In this document: in pieces, positions 49,664-59,085 of the stretch
How the letters are laid out: each line of letters opens with the position of its first letter
Position numbering within the stretch: position 1 is the first letter of the stretch
From: Adhaeribacter_A terreus
GTDB taxonomy: Bacteria; Bacteroidota; Bacteroidia; Cytophagales; Hymenobacteraceae
NCBI RefSeq assembly: GCF_042657365.1
Contig: NZ_JBHSKT010000005.1
Span: forward strand, 186,001 to 250,000
Reading direction: 5' to 3'
DNA: 64,000 bases
Made by a program: the position numbers and the translations under genes
The notes under the pieces: generated by a model
Databases searched by the model: none
Told to the model about the DNA's origin: nothing
What the model saw: only the letters and a program-made list of their open reading frames with translations

Positions 49664-52600
49664 ATGAATAAAATTGTACTCATAAAATTAATTTTTGTTC
49701 TTACTCTTTTTAACGCTTTCGGCCAAACCAAGCCGACGCTCGGGACAATGGGTAATTTTACCGTGTTGGCTGGTACGCATATTACCAGCACCGGCAATAC
49801 TATTATCTACGACAATATTGGTGCCGGAACTTACTTCAGTGGTTTTACATTTACTACCCCACCTCAAAGTACACCAACCGGCCCCGGAATTATAACGGGT
49901 GCGCAGCATCTTAACAACACGGCCTATCAATCTGCCATGACGGATCTGACGGCTGCTTACAACCAGGTTGCGGCGCAAACATTTACCCAAAACCTCAGTG
50001 GGCAGGTTTTAGGCGGGCAGGTAAAATCCGTTACGCCCGGCGTTTATCGTTTCAACGGCAATGCCACCCTTTCCGATACTCTTACCCTCAATGCGCAGGG
50101 AAATCCGAATGCCGTATTTATTTTTCAGGTTCTCGGTAATCTTACCACATTGCCTAATGCCCTGATCAGTATGCGTCAGGGAGCCCGTTCGCCGAATATT
50201 TTCTGGCAGGTAGGTAACTCGGTAATAATGGGTGCCGGTACCAATATTAAGGGTTCCGTTTTTGCAAATCAGAGCATTACCATGGGTAACGGTGCCATTA
50301 TGCAGGGCCGTGCCATGTCGCTTAATAGTTTTGTGCAGCTGAATAATAACCCCATCACTATTCCGCCGCCCCGCTTCAACTCCGATATTTCTGTTACAAA
50401 AACGAAAACTCCCGGCCCATATGCTGTAGGTTCGCAAATTACATACACCATTGTTGTAAAAAACTTAGGCCCGAATAATGAAACCAACCTGCTTGTAAGC
50501 GACCTGTTGCCGCCGGGCCTGACTTTTATCAGTGCTACTACTACCAATCATACGCCTTACAGCCAGACAACCGGTTTCTGGTCGGTAGATGAACTGAATA
50601 ACGGCGATTCCGATACATTAACCATTGTAGCCACTATTACTGCGCCGAACTTTATTACCAATACCGCCACGGTAGCCGGCGATGCGATCGACAATAATCA
50701 AAGCAATAATGCTTCCAGTGTAACTATTTGCGCGGTTCCTACCAAACCCGGCGTTATTACCGGCCCTGCTGTACTTTGTATCGGCGGAACGGGAAACACA
50801 TATTCTATTGCTGCAGTGCCAGGTTCTACCCGTTATAACTGGAGTGTGCCAACCGGCTGGATCATTACTAACGGGCAAAATACAAATTCTATAAGCTTGT
50901 TGCCGGGGCCTGATACCGCTTCTGCTGTTATCTCAGTAACTGCTGTAAACTCCTGCGGCGAAAGTGAACCAAGTACGAAACGCATCCGGGCAATTCCGCC
51001 TCCGCCACCAGTTCTTCCTCCGATAGCCGGAAATCCTTTCCCTTGTCGTAATTCTACTGGTAATGTATATAGTATTCCACCGCTACTGGCAGTAAACAAT
51101 TATTCCTGGACGGTGCCAACTGGCTGGACCATTACCGCCGGTCAGGGAACGAATAGCATTACAGTTACGGCAGGTAGCCTGGCAGGAGTGATCAGTCTTA
51201 CGGTTAGTAATGACTGCGGAACAAGTGGTCCCAAAACCTTGAACGTCAATCCTGCTACCGGACCACCGGCACTTCCGGGTCCTATTACCAGCAACAATGC
51301 CGGAGATCCATGTGTCAGCCAGGTAGGTTTGGTTTATTCAGTGCCTGCACTTGTAAATGCTTCTACTTATTCCTGGACTGTACCAACCGGCTGGACTATT
51401 ACTGCCGGCCAGGGAACGAATAGCATTACTGTTTCTGCCGGTGCTAATCCGGGTGTGATTTCTGTGTTTGCAACAAATGGTTGCGGTAACAGTCCGGTAG
51501 CTACTTACATCGTAAATCCGGTTACTGCGCCGCCGGTTGTAACCGGACCAATCACAGGTCAGTTCGTGCCTTGTATCGGTCAGACTTCTATTACATATTC
51601 TGTACCGGCTCAAAGCGGAGTTGGATCTTATAACTGGACTGTACCTGCCGGCTGGACTATTACTGCCGGACAAGGAACAAATACAATTACCGTAACAGCT
51701 GGTAGCTCTGCCGGTGCTGTGAGTGTAACCGCTACAAATGGTTGCGGGACTGGAGCAGCCGTTGCGCAAGTAGTTACCCCGGCAACAACGGTTCCTCCTG
51801 CTCCTGGTGCCATTGTGAGTACCACTGGAGGAAATCCATGCGCAGGCCAGACGAATCTGGTTTATACATTGGTGCCGGTAAGTGGTGCTTCTACTTACAA
51901 CTGGACCGTGCCAGCCGGCTGGACTATTACCAGTGGTCAGGGTACATCTTCAATCACCGTTACTGCCGGTTCTACTTCCGGGCCAATTTCAGTAGTAGCG
52001 GTAAACGGTTGTGGTTCGAGTGCAGCCAGTACCTTAGGTCTTACACCAACCACCACTCCGCCACCTGTTCCAGGTAATATTGCTGGTAACACCGTGCCGT
52101 GCGCCGGAAGCACTATGAATGTTTATAGTATTCCGGTAGTAAGTGGTGCTTCTTCTTATAACTGGACTGTACCTGCCGGCTGGACTATTACTTCCGGACA
52201 AGGAACAAATACGATTACAGTAACTGCAGGAAATTCTAATGGAAGTATAAGTGTAACGGCATCAAATGCTTGCGGCGCCGGTTCGGCCAGTACTTCACTG
52301 GTAATTGCAGCAACAGCTGTTCCTCCGGTTCCAGGGGCTATTACCGGAAATGTAAATATGTGTATCAACCAGACTGGTATTACTTATTCAATTGCACCGG
52401 TAAACAATGCTTCAGGTTATACCTGGTCAGTGCCTGCAGGCTGGACTATTACTGCTGGTCAGGGTACTAATACTGTTACTGTTACAGCTGGCACAAATCC
52501 GGGTAATATTTCGGTAGTTGCGACAAATGGTTGCGGCAGCGGTCTTTCAACGGCACTTGCTTTGGTCCCGATCACAAATCCGCCGGCTACACCTGGTAAT

Positions 52601-54667
52601 ATTACCGGAAACCTGGTGCCTTGTACCGGCCAATCGAACGTAACTTATACTATAGCTCCTGTAACCGGAGCAACCGGGTATAACTGGACCGTGCCTGCCG
52701 GCTGGACCATTACAGCTGGTCAGGGTACAACGAGCATTACAGTTACCACCGGAAATAATTCAGGTAATGTGAGTGTTAGTGCTACAAACAGTTGTGGACC
52801 TGGTGCACCCCGGACTCTAAACGTTACTCCTTCTTCAACAGCTGCGCCTGCTCCCGGACCGATCACGGGTATTGCTATTCCGTGTATTGGCCAGACAGGA
52901 TTAACATATTCAATTGCAGCAGTAGCGGGAGCTTCCAGCTATAGCTGGACAGTGCCTGCCGGCTGGACCATAAACAGCGGACAAGGTACTATCTCAATTC
53001 AGGTAACTGCCGGAAGCGTAGCCGGTAATATTTCGGTGGTAGCAGCTAATGGTTGCGGAACCGGTATTGCCAGCACTCAAGCTGTGCAACCAACCTTTAC
53101 CCCGCCAGTTGCGCCGGGAAATATTATCGGGAATAGTGTGCCATGCTCTACAAGTGGTAATTTAACGTATTCTGTGCTGCTTGTTAATAGTGCCTATGCT
53201 TATACCTGGACGGTGCCTGCCGGCTGGAATATTGTGAGCGGACAGGGAACAAATAGTATAACGGTAACTCCAGGCACTGGCGCTGGTACTATTGCTGTAA
53301 CGGCAACAAATGGTTGTGGTACAAGCCCCGCTTCCAGCCTGAATGTGATGATCTCAACAACTGCGCCTCCGCAGCCAGGACAAATAACGGCACCATTTAG
53401 TGGTAGTCCGTGTGCTGGCCAAACGGGGTTAGTATATTCTATTAGTCCGGTAGTAGGTGCTTCTTCTTATAACTGGACTTTACCAACCGGTTGGACGCTT
53501 GTTAGCGGACAGGGAACAACTTCAATTCAGGTAACAGCCGGAACTTCTTCCGGATTAGTTTCAGTAGTAGCATCAAATGGTTGTGGCAGCAGCAGCGCCA
53601 GTACATTGGCTACTACACCTACCTCCAAACCGCCCTTAACTTCCGGTGTAATTGAAGGACCACTTTCGCCATGTACCGGAAATGTTGCTACTACTTACAG
53701 AACTACCGGCGTAAACGGTGCAACGGGTTATACCTGGACGGTGCCTTTAGGCTGGCAAATTACTGCCGGACAGGGAACCACTTCTATTACAGTAACCCCT
53801 GGAACCAAAGCCGGAAATGTAGGAGTAGTTGCTTACAATGGTTGCGGAGCCGGAACTCCAAGTGAATTAAATGCTACCCCAACAAACCAGCCGCCAGTTA
53901 TAATTGGTAATATATTGGGTAATACAACGCTTTGCGCTGACGAAAAAGGAGTGATTTTCAGTATTGCCGGAGTTGCAGGCGCCGATTCCTTTAGCTGGGA
54001 AGTGCCTAAGGGCTGGAATATTGTAAGCGGGCAGGGTACCGATTCTATTGTAGTGAATGGTGGAACGAATAGTGGTGAAGTGGTGGTAGTTGCAATGAAC
54101 GGTTGCGGTGCCAGCGCAGCAACCCGTCTGGCTGTAACTGTTCAGGTACCATTGGTTTTCACAAACGAAATTAAAGATGAAAGTTCGCCATGCATTGGCT
54201 TACGCTATTCGGTAGATCCTATTCCGGGAGCTGTAGCTTATAACTGGACTGTTCCGGCCGATTGGCAGATACTCAGCGGTGCCGGTACAACTTCTATTGT
54301 GGTGAAAGCCGGTTCGGCTGAAGGACAGATCTCGGTGGTTGCGCAAACAGCTACCTGCCAGGGCTTGCCAATAGAAGCGAAAATGAAAGCCAGTGCCTCT
54401 GACCCTGACCTTAAAATTCCTAATGCTTTCTCGCCGAATAATGATGACGTGAACGAAAAATGGGTGGTTGAAAATCTGGAGAATTACGATGAAAATGAAC
54501 TTACGGTAATAAACCGTTGGGGTAATGAGGTTTTCCGCCAGAAGAATTATAAGAATAACTGGAATGGCCAGGGCCTGAGCCCGGGAACCTATTATTATAT
54601 TCTACAGGTGAAGGTTTGCGATAATTCTGAAAAAACAATGAAAGGTTACGTGATGATTGTTCGCTAA
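49664..54667 (+). CDS. Giant T9SS type B surface protein: ice-binding-like domain, DUF11 and 14 PKD-like repeats
   Basis: The ATG at 49664 (MNKIVLIKLIFVLTLFNAFG) gives a good signal peptide; a GTG 9 bp upstream is weaker. Residues about 25-230 match the DUF3494 ice-binding fold (VFIFQVLGNLTT, ARSPNIFWQVGNSVIMGAGTN, GSVFANQSITMGNGAIMQGRA). A DUF11 repeat follows (ISVTKTKTPGPYAVGSQITYTI). Fourteen PKD-like repeats of about 86 residues each then carry NWTVPAGWTITAGQGTN and A.NGCG signatures. The end is a type B sorting domain (IPNAFSPNNDDVNE, INRWGNEVF, SPGTYYYIL). First gene of an operon with PorP/SprF and OmpA-family genes. Ice binding is a family inference; adhesion is equally possible. Confidence 0.92.
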   Translation: MNKIVLIKLIFVLTLFNAFGQTKPTLGTMGNFTVLAGTHITSTGNTIIYDNIGAGTYFSGFTFTTPPQSTPTGPGIITGAQHLNNTAYQSAMTDLTAAYNQVAAQTFTQNLSGQVLGGQVKSVTPGVYRFNGNATLSDTLTLNAQGNPNAVFIFQVLGNLTTLPNALISMRQGARSPNIFWQVGNSVIMGAGTNIKGSVFANQSITMGNGAIMQGRAMSLNSFVQLNNNPITIPPPRFNSDISVTKTKTPGPYAVGSQITYTIVVKNLGPNNETNLLVSDLLPPGLTFISATTTNHTPYSQTTGFWSVDELNNGDSDTLTIVATITAPNFITNTATVAGDAIDNNQSNNASSVTICAVPTKPGVITGPAVLCIGGTGNTYSIAAVPGSTRYNWSVPTGWIITNGQNTNSISLLPGPDTASAVISVTAVNSCGESEPSTKRIRAIPPPPPVLPPIAGNPFPCRNSTGNVYSIPPLLAVNNYSWTVPTGWTITAGQGTNSITVTAGSLAGVISLTVSNDCGTSGPKTLNVNPATGPPALPGPITSNNAGDPCVSQVGLVYSVPALVNASTYSWTVPTGWTITAGQGTNSITVSAGANPGVISVFATNGCGNSPVATYIVNPVTAPPVVTGPITGQFVPCIGQTSITYSVPAQSGVGSYNWTVPAGWTITAGQGTNTITVTAGSSAGAVSVTATNGCGTGAAVAQVVTPATTVPPAPGAIVSTTGGNPCAGQTNLVYTLVPVSGASTYNWTVPAGWTITSGQGTSSITVTAGSTSGPISVVAVNGCGSSAASTLGLTPTTTPPPVPGNIAGNTVPCAGSTMNVYSIPVVSGASSYNWTVPAGWTITSGQGTNTITVTAGNSNGSISVTASNACGAGSASTSLVIAATAVPPVPGAITGNVNMCINQTGITYSIAPVNNASGYTWSVPAGWTITAGQGTNTVTVTAGTNPGNISVVATNGCGSGLSTALALVPITNPPATPGNITGNLVPCTGQSNVTYTIAPVTGATGYNWTVPAGWTITAGQGTTSITVTTGNNSGNVSVSATNSCGPGAPRTLNVTPSSTAAPAPGPITGIAIPCIGQTGLTYSIAAVAGASSYSWTVPAGWTINSGQGTISIQVTAGSVAGNISVVAANGCGTGIASTQAVQPTFTPPVAPGNIIGNSVPCSTSGNLTYSVLLVNSAYAYTWTVPAGWNIVSGQGTNSITVTPGTGAGTIAVTATNGCGTSPASSLNVMISTTAPPQPGQITAPFSGSPCAGQTGLVYSISPVVGASSYNWTLPTGWTLVSGQGTTSIQVTAGTSSGLVSVVASNGCGSSSASTLATTPTSKPPLTSGVIEGPLSPCTGNVATTYRTTGVNGATGYTWTVPLGWQITAGQGTTSITVTPGTKAGNVGVVAYNGCGAGTPSELNATPTNQPPVIIGNILGNTTLCADEKGVIFSIAGVAGADSFSWEVPKGWNIVSGQGTDSIVVNGGTNSGEVVVVAMNGCGASAATRLAVTVQVPLVFTNEIKDESSPCIGLRYSVDPIPGAVAYNWTVPADWQILSGAGTTSIVVKAGSAEGQISVVAQTATCQGLPIEAKMKASASDPDLKIPNAFSPNNDDVNEKWVVENLENYDENELTVINRWGNEVFRQKNYKNNWNGQGLSPGTYYYILQVKVCDNSEKTMKGYVMIVR

Positions 54668-54676
54668 CCCAGAAAA

Positions 54677-55645
54677 ATGGTATTAAATATTAGTAAAAAA
54701 ATGCGCCGTATTATTATAGTTTTAGGAATCTGGTTGGTAGCAGGGAGTGCATACGCGCAGCAGAGTGCCCAGTATACGCAGTATATTTTTAACGGCCTGG
54801 TCGTGAATCCGGCTTATGCAGGCAGCAAGGAAATCTGGAATGTGAATGCTATTTACCGGGATCAATGGAGCGGGCTGGAAGGCCGGCCTACTACCCAGAC
54901 TTTTAGCGCAGATGGAAGTATTAAAGAGAATAAGTTAGGTCTGGGCTTCCAGGCTATTAACGACCAGATAGGGGCAGATGGGCAACTAAGCCTGATGGGA
55001 AGTGCGGCGGTGCGGTTGAATGTGAGTGAAACCAGTAAATTCCGGTTTGGTATTTCTGGGGGGATTACCCAATTTTCCCGTGACTGGACCAAGATAAAAA
55101 TGACGGATATGAACGACCAGGTAAACCCGGGTACGAAAGTTACCGCCATTGCTCCAACCTTAAAGGCCGGGGTTTATTTTCATACCGAACAATTTTATGC
55201 AGGTTTTTCGGCAGCTAATTTAATACCAGTAGAAAATGAGTTTGTGCTGACACCAACCCGCCATTATTTCCTTACTTCGGGCTACGTGTTTAACCTGGGG
55301 CAAAATGTTAAATTTAAGCCGAGCTTTTTGCTGAAAGAAGATTTTAAAGGCCCGACCAACCTCGATCTGAATGCATTTGTGCTTTTTGCTGAACGGATCT
55401 GGGTAGGATCTTCGTACCGAACCGGCCTGAACCTGATCCATAAAGTTTCTACGGAAGATAAAGTAAACCTTTCGAGCGCCTGGGCAGGCATTGTAGAATT
55501 ATACGTTACGCCAAAACTGAAACTGGGGTACGCTTACGATGTTACGCTGACAGGCCTGAATAATTATGACAGCCACGAAATTTCGCTGGGCTTTTTCTTC
55601 CTGAAAAAAGAAGAGACCAATATGCTTTCGCCGCGCTATTTCTAA
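54677..55645 (+). CDS. PorP/SprF-family type IX secretion membrane protein
   Basis: The 322-residue protein (a second start at 54701, MRRIIIVLGIWLVAG, gives a cleaner signal peptide) is an outer-membrane barrel of the PorP/SprF family: QQSAQYTQYIFNGLVVNPAYAGSKE, YRDQWSGLEGRPTTQTFSAD, GLGFQAINDQIGADGQLSL, FRFGISGGITQFSRDW, HYFLTSGYVFNL, LKLGYAYDVTLTGLNNY and SHEISLGFFF. Family members are needed for secretion or surface attachment of type B cargo. It starts 9 bp after the giant gene and so probably handles that protein. An OmpA-family gene follows 15-21 bp later. Confidence 0.94.
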   Translation: MVLNISKKMRRIIIVLGIWLVAGSAYAQQSAQYTQYIFNGLVVNPAYAGSKEIWNVNAIYRDQWSGLEGRPTTQTFSADGSIKENKLGLGFQAINDQIGADGQLSLMGSAAVRLNVSETSKFRFGISGGITQFSRDWTKIKMTDMNDQVNPGTKVTAIAPTLKAGVYFHTEQFYAGFSAANLIPVENEFVLTPTRHYFLTSGYVFNLGQNVKFKPSFLLKEDFKGPTNLDLNAFVLFAERIWVGSSYRTGLNLIHKVSTEDKVNLSSAWAGIVELYVTPKLKLGYAYDVTLTGLNNYDSHEISLGFFFLKKEETNMLSPRYF

Positions 55646-55666
55646 AATTCCCCTCTGCCCTTGAAC

Positions 55667-57652
55667 ATGAACTTACGCTTACTTTTTCTACCCTTTTCCC
55701 TGGTGTTTTTTCTGGGTCTTTCCCGGCCGGTTTCCGGACAGACCGATCTGAAAGTTGCTGACCGCCTTTACGATGAAATGGCTTTTGCGCAGGCAACGGA
55801 AGCGTATAAAAAACTGCTCGATAAGAATGAACCGAGCCTGGAAATTATCCAGCGCATTGCGCATGGTTACCGATTGATGAATGTGAGCAAGGAAGCTGAA
55901 TTCTGGTATGCGCAGGTGCTTGCTTTTCCGGGCGCGGCTAGTATCAATACCTTCTTTTATGCCGAAGCAGCGCGCCGGAACGGGAATTATGAAAAGGCGA
56001 AACAACTCTATCTGCAATATGGCAACCAGGTAAAGTCCGATCAGGCGATGGCTATGAAACTGGCTTATGCCTGCGATCAGGCGCAATACTGGACCAAAAA
56101 TCCTCAGCCGGTGGCTTTAACTGCCGAAACTTTTAATTCGACGAATTCTGATTTCAGCCCGGTATTTTATAAGAATGGCATTGTGTTTACTTCAGACCGG
56201 GAAAAACAGGAAAAAGGCGCCGATAATGAAATTTATGCCTGGACAGGCAAACCGTATCTGCAGCTGTATTATTTAGAAAAAGACAAGGATAAGAACTGGG
56301 GAAAAGTGCAGCCGCTGCCGGAACCTGTGAACAGTACGTATCACAACGGCGCCGCGGTTTTTTCAGCCGATGGAAATACCGTTTTTTATACCCGTACCAA
56401 CAAAGAGAAATACAAGAAGAAAAAAGTAAATACGGATCCTACAAGCTGGGCTAATCCGCCTTTGAAAGATGCGCCGGTTAGTCGCCTGGAAATTTACATT
56501 TCGCAGTTTAAAAATAACGAATGGACCAAGCCTAAACCTTTTGCTTATAATAAACCGCGGGAATATTCTGTTGGTCATCCGGCACTTTCGCCCAATGGTA
56601 ATATTCTTTATTTCGCGTCTGATATGCCGGGCGGTTTTGGAGAAACAGATCTTTATTACTGCACCAAAGAGGCCGATGGCAGTTGGAGCAAGCCGGTAAA
56701 CTGCGGCAATGTAGTAAACACTGTCGGCAAAGAATGTTTCCCTACGCTGGCGCCGGATGGTACTTTGCACTTTTCTTCGGACGGGCATTTGGGTATGGGT
56801 GGCCTGGATCTGTTTTCGGCAAAAGGTACCAAAGCAAAATGGCAGGCTGTAACCAATCTCGAAACACCTTTTAATTCAGGTGGCGACGATTTCGGGATCA
56901 TTTTTGACCCGGAAGGAAAAGGAGAGACCGGTTATTTTTCTTCGAACCGCGGCAGCGAAAGTGGTACGGATGATATTTATTCGTTCAAATCGAGCCGCGT
57001 GCCTTGTACATTGGCGGGTTTAACCGTTGAGCAGCCAGAAGCGAAACAAGCGCAGACGGAAGGCAAACCGCTTAGCAACGTAACGCTGCGCCTTTACCGG
57101 GCCGGCGATACTACCGCTTTGGTTTCGTATTCAGATAAAGATGGTAAGTTTAGTTTCCCGATTCAGGGTGGGGTAAAATACATTGTAAAAGGTTCGAAGG
57201 AAGGTTATTTAACCAAATCGGTAGAAGTGATGCCTGAATGCCAGAGCGTATTGGATCTGGCAAAGCTGGCCCTGACGCTGAATAAGAATAAAGTGAACAG
57301 CTCTTATATTGTAGAGAACATTTACTACGATCTGGATAAGAGTGAAATACGGCCAGATGCGGCCCGCGAGCTGGATAAGCTGGTGGTGATGTTGCAGGAT
57401 AACCCGGAAGTGAAAATAGAGCTGAGTTCCCATACCGATAGCCGCCAGACCGATCATTATAACCAGATGCTGTCGCAGTTGCGGGCCGATGCTGCCGTAA
57501 AATATATAATTTCCAGAGGCATTGATTACAGACGTATTACGGCCAAAGGTTACGGGGAAAGTCAGTTGCGTAACCGGTGTAAAGACGGCGTAAACTGCTC
57601 GGAAGATGAGCACCAGCTGAACCGCCGGACCGAATTTAAACTTATTAAGTAA
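55667..57652 (+). CDS. OmpA-family protein with TPR and PD40 repeats
   Basis: The ATG at 55667 (MNLRLLFLPFSLVFFLG) starts a signal peptide; a TTG 6 bp upstream is an alternative. The 661-residue protein has TPR-like helices (residues about 25-140), PD40/WD40-like propeller repeats (FSPVFYKNGIVFTSDR, GHPALSPNGNILYFASDMPGGFGETDLY, CFPTLAPDGTLHFSSDGHLGMGGLDLF), a carboxypeptidase-regulatory-like domain and a C-terminal OmpA domain (IYYDLDKSEIRPDAARELDKL, IELSSHTDSRQTDHYNQMLS, ITAKGYGESQLRNRC). It anchors to peptidoglycan. With the PorP/SprF and type B cargo genes it forms a recurrent surface-secretion trio. Confidence 0.94.
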   Translation: MNLRLLFLPFSLVFFLGLSRPVSGQTDLKVADRLYDEMAFAQATEAYKKLLDKNEPSLEIIQRIAHGYRLMNVSKEAEFWYAQVLAFPGAASINTFFYAEAARRNGNYEKAKQLYLQYGNQVKSDQAMAMKLAYACDQAQYWTKNPQPVALTAETFNSTNSDFSPVFYKNGIVFTSDREKQEKGADNEIYAWTGKPYLQLYYLEKDKDKNWGKVQPLPEPVNSTYHNGAAVFSADGNTVFYTRTNKEKYKKKKVNTDPTSWANPPLKDAPVSRLEIYISQFKNNEWTKPKPFAYNKPREYSVGHPALSPNGNILYFASDMPGGFGETDLYYCTKEADGSWSKPVNCGNVVNTVGKECFPTLAPDGTLHFSSDGHLGMGGLDLFSAKGTKAKWQAVTNLETPFNSGGDDFGIIFDPEGKGETGYFSSNRGSESGTDDIYSFKSSRVPCTLAGLTVEQPEAKQAQTEGKPLSNVTLRLYRAGDTTALVSYSDKDGKFSFPIQGGVKYIVKGSKEGYLTKSVEVMPECQSVLDLAKLALTLNKNKVNSSYIVENIYYDLDKSEIRPDAARELDKLVVMLQDNPEVKIELSSHTDSRQTDHYNQMLSQLRADAAVKYIISRGIDYRRITAKGYGESQLRNRCKDGVNCSEDEHQLNRRTEFKLIK

Positions 57653-57660
57653 GTTCGGGT

Positions 57661-57686
57661 TTTAGTGGCTTCAGGCATAGCGTTTC
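57661..57686 (-). repeat. Degenerate TA-core element, reverse
   Basis: TTTAGTGGC arm, then TTCAGGCATAGCGTTTC, 8 bp after the OmpA-family stop. Confidence 0.5.
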
Positions 57687-57697
57687 GGGTTTCTATG

Positions 57698-57727
57698 AGT
57701 TTTTGAGGCTGAAACCATACCGTTTTT
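57698..57727 (-). repeat. TA-core element, reverse
   Basis: AGTTTTTGAGGC arm, then TGAAACCATACCGTTTTT, directly before the terminator. Confidence 0.82.
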
Positions 57728-57772
57728 AAATAAAAGCGCCCGCTATTTTTATAATAGCGGGCGCTTTTATTT
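57728..57772. terminator. Bidirectional terminator
   Basis: AAATAAAAGCGCCCGCTATT and AATAGCGGGCGCTTTTATTT are exact 20-bp arms, the longest in the window, between convergent genes. Confidence 0.9.
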
Positions 57773-57786
57773 AAGCCTACGTTAAA

Positions 57787-58788
57787 TTACTTTTCGCTGA
57801 AATTGATCTCGGTATTGTCTCCGATATTAAGGCTGTAACTCAGGCCTTTGAGGCAGGAATCGTTGCCAATGATGGAGTCGTGCATAACGGTATTGTGCAA
57901 TTCGCTGTATTCGCCGATGATGGAATTTTGCAGCACGGTATAATCTATAATTGTATTCTGGCCGATGGCAACGTTCGGGCCGATCACGGAATTGGATATG
58001 GTACAGCCCTGCCCGATGCTTACCGGCGGAATAATAATGGTGTTCGGGAATTCGGGTTTTTCAGCCTGCAGGAATTCGGGACGGTTGAGCAGAACGGCGT
58101 TGGTATGAAGCAGACTTTCTTTGCGGCCGCAATCGTACCAATGGTCTACTTCGCAGGTACTAATCTTTTCGCCATGTTCTATCAGGTCCATGAGCGCGTC
58201 GGTCAGGTGGTATTCGTGCTGCGTTTTAATGCCTTCTTTTATAATATATTCCAGGCTTTGAGCCAGCTTTTCGGGATGAGCAATTTTATACAAACCTACC
58301 AGCGCAAAATTCGATTTGGGGAAACTTGGTTTTTCTACGAGCTTGGTAATATGGGCATGTTCGTCGGTTTCGATGATACCGAAAAGGGATGGTTGGTTTA
58401 CTTTTTTTACGCACAGCATCGATTGCTGCGAATCGATGATCTTTTGCATATCTACGTCGATGATCGCGTCGCCGAGCATGATGAGGATGCTTTCTTCGTG
58501 GCGGAAACTTTCGCGGGCAACCCAAAGAGCATGGCCTAAACCTTCGCGCGGTTCCTGCACTACAAATTCAGCGCGGATGTTGGGGTAATTCCGTTTTACG
58601 TAGGCTTCTACTTTACCTCCCAAATACCCGATAATGAAAACGAAATCCTGAATGCCGGCCTGTTGCAGCCTTTCTATAATGTGGCCGAGTATGGTGTTGC
58701 CAGCTACCGGAATAAGCGATTTAGGTTGGGTGTGGGTGTGCGGGCGCAGTTTTTTACCGCTGCCAGCTACCGGAATTACAGCCTTCAT
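57787..58788 (-). CDS. Sugar-phosphate nucleotidyltransferase with left-handed beta-helix domain
   Basis: The 333-residue enzyme starts with the NTP-transferase motif MKAVIPVAGSGKKLRPHT, then KSLIPVAGNTILGHIIERL, EGLGHALWVARES, MLGDAIID and KLVEKPSFP. WYDCGRKESLL follows, and the C-terminal hexapeptide repeats are PVSIGQGCTISNSVIGPNVAIGQNTII. It makes a nucleotide sugar, probably glucose- or mannose-related, for envelope glycans. The activating lysine KKLRP fits the family, in which the usual GxGTRLxPxT motif appears as GSGKKLRPHT. The substrate base and sugar are not determinable by eye. Confidence 0.9.
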   Translation of the reverse strand: MKAVIPVAGSGKKLRPHTHTQPKSLIPVAGNTILGHIIERLQQAGIQDFVFIIGYLGGKVEAYVKRNYPNIRAEFVVQEPREGLGHALWVARESFRHEESILIMLGDAIIDVDMQKIIDSQQSMLCVKKVNQPSLFGIIETDEHAHITKLVEKPSFPKSNFALVGLYKIAHPEKLAQSLEYIIKEGIKTQHEYHLTDALMDLIEHGEKISTCEVDHWYDCGRKESLLHTNAVLLNRPEFLQAEKPEFPNTIIIPPVSIGQGCTISNSVIGPNVAIGQNTIIDYTVLQNSIIGEYSELHNTVMHDSIIGNDSCLKGLSYSLNIGDNTEINFSEK

Positions 58789-58899
58789 ACGTTCAGGGTT
58801 TTACGCAATATAAACAATTAAAATTGGTTTTGTTGGTACATTAGCAGGATTTTGGCTTCTATGGGCATGAATTTGAACTCTGCACCGGCAGGTTTTCAG

Positions 58900-58930
58900 A
58901 CTTTTTAAGCCCTAAACCCTACCGTTTTTT
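58900..58930 (-). repeat. TA-core element, reverse
   Basis: ACTTTTTAAGCCC arm, then TAAACCCTACCGTTTTT. Confidence 0.85.
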
Positions 58931-59013
58931 TGTATGGAAAACCGGCTCCGGAAATTTTTAGAATAACTGCAAACAGGTAAATCCGTACGTTAAGCGCAGA
59001 ACGGCGGGCGTGC

Positions 59014-59043
59014 CACTTTTTAGGGCGAAAACCCTACCGTTTG
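59014..59043 (-). repeat. TA-core element, reverse
   Basis: ACTTTTTAGGGC arm, then GAAAACCCTACCGTTTG, 43 bp upstream of the lemA start. Confidence 0.85.
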
Positions 59044-59085
59044 TTTATATTGCAGAACCAAAATATTCAAATCAACTCAAAAACT

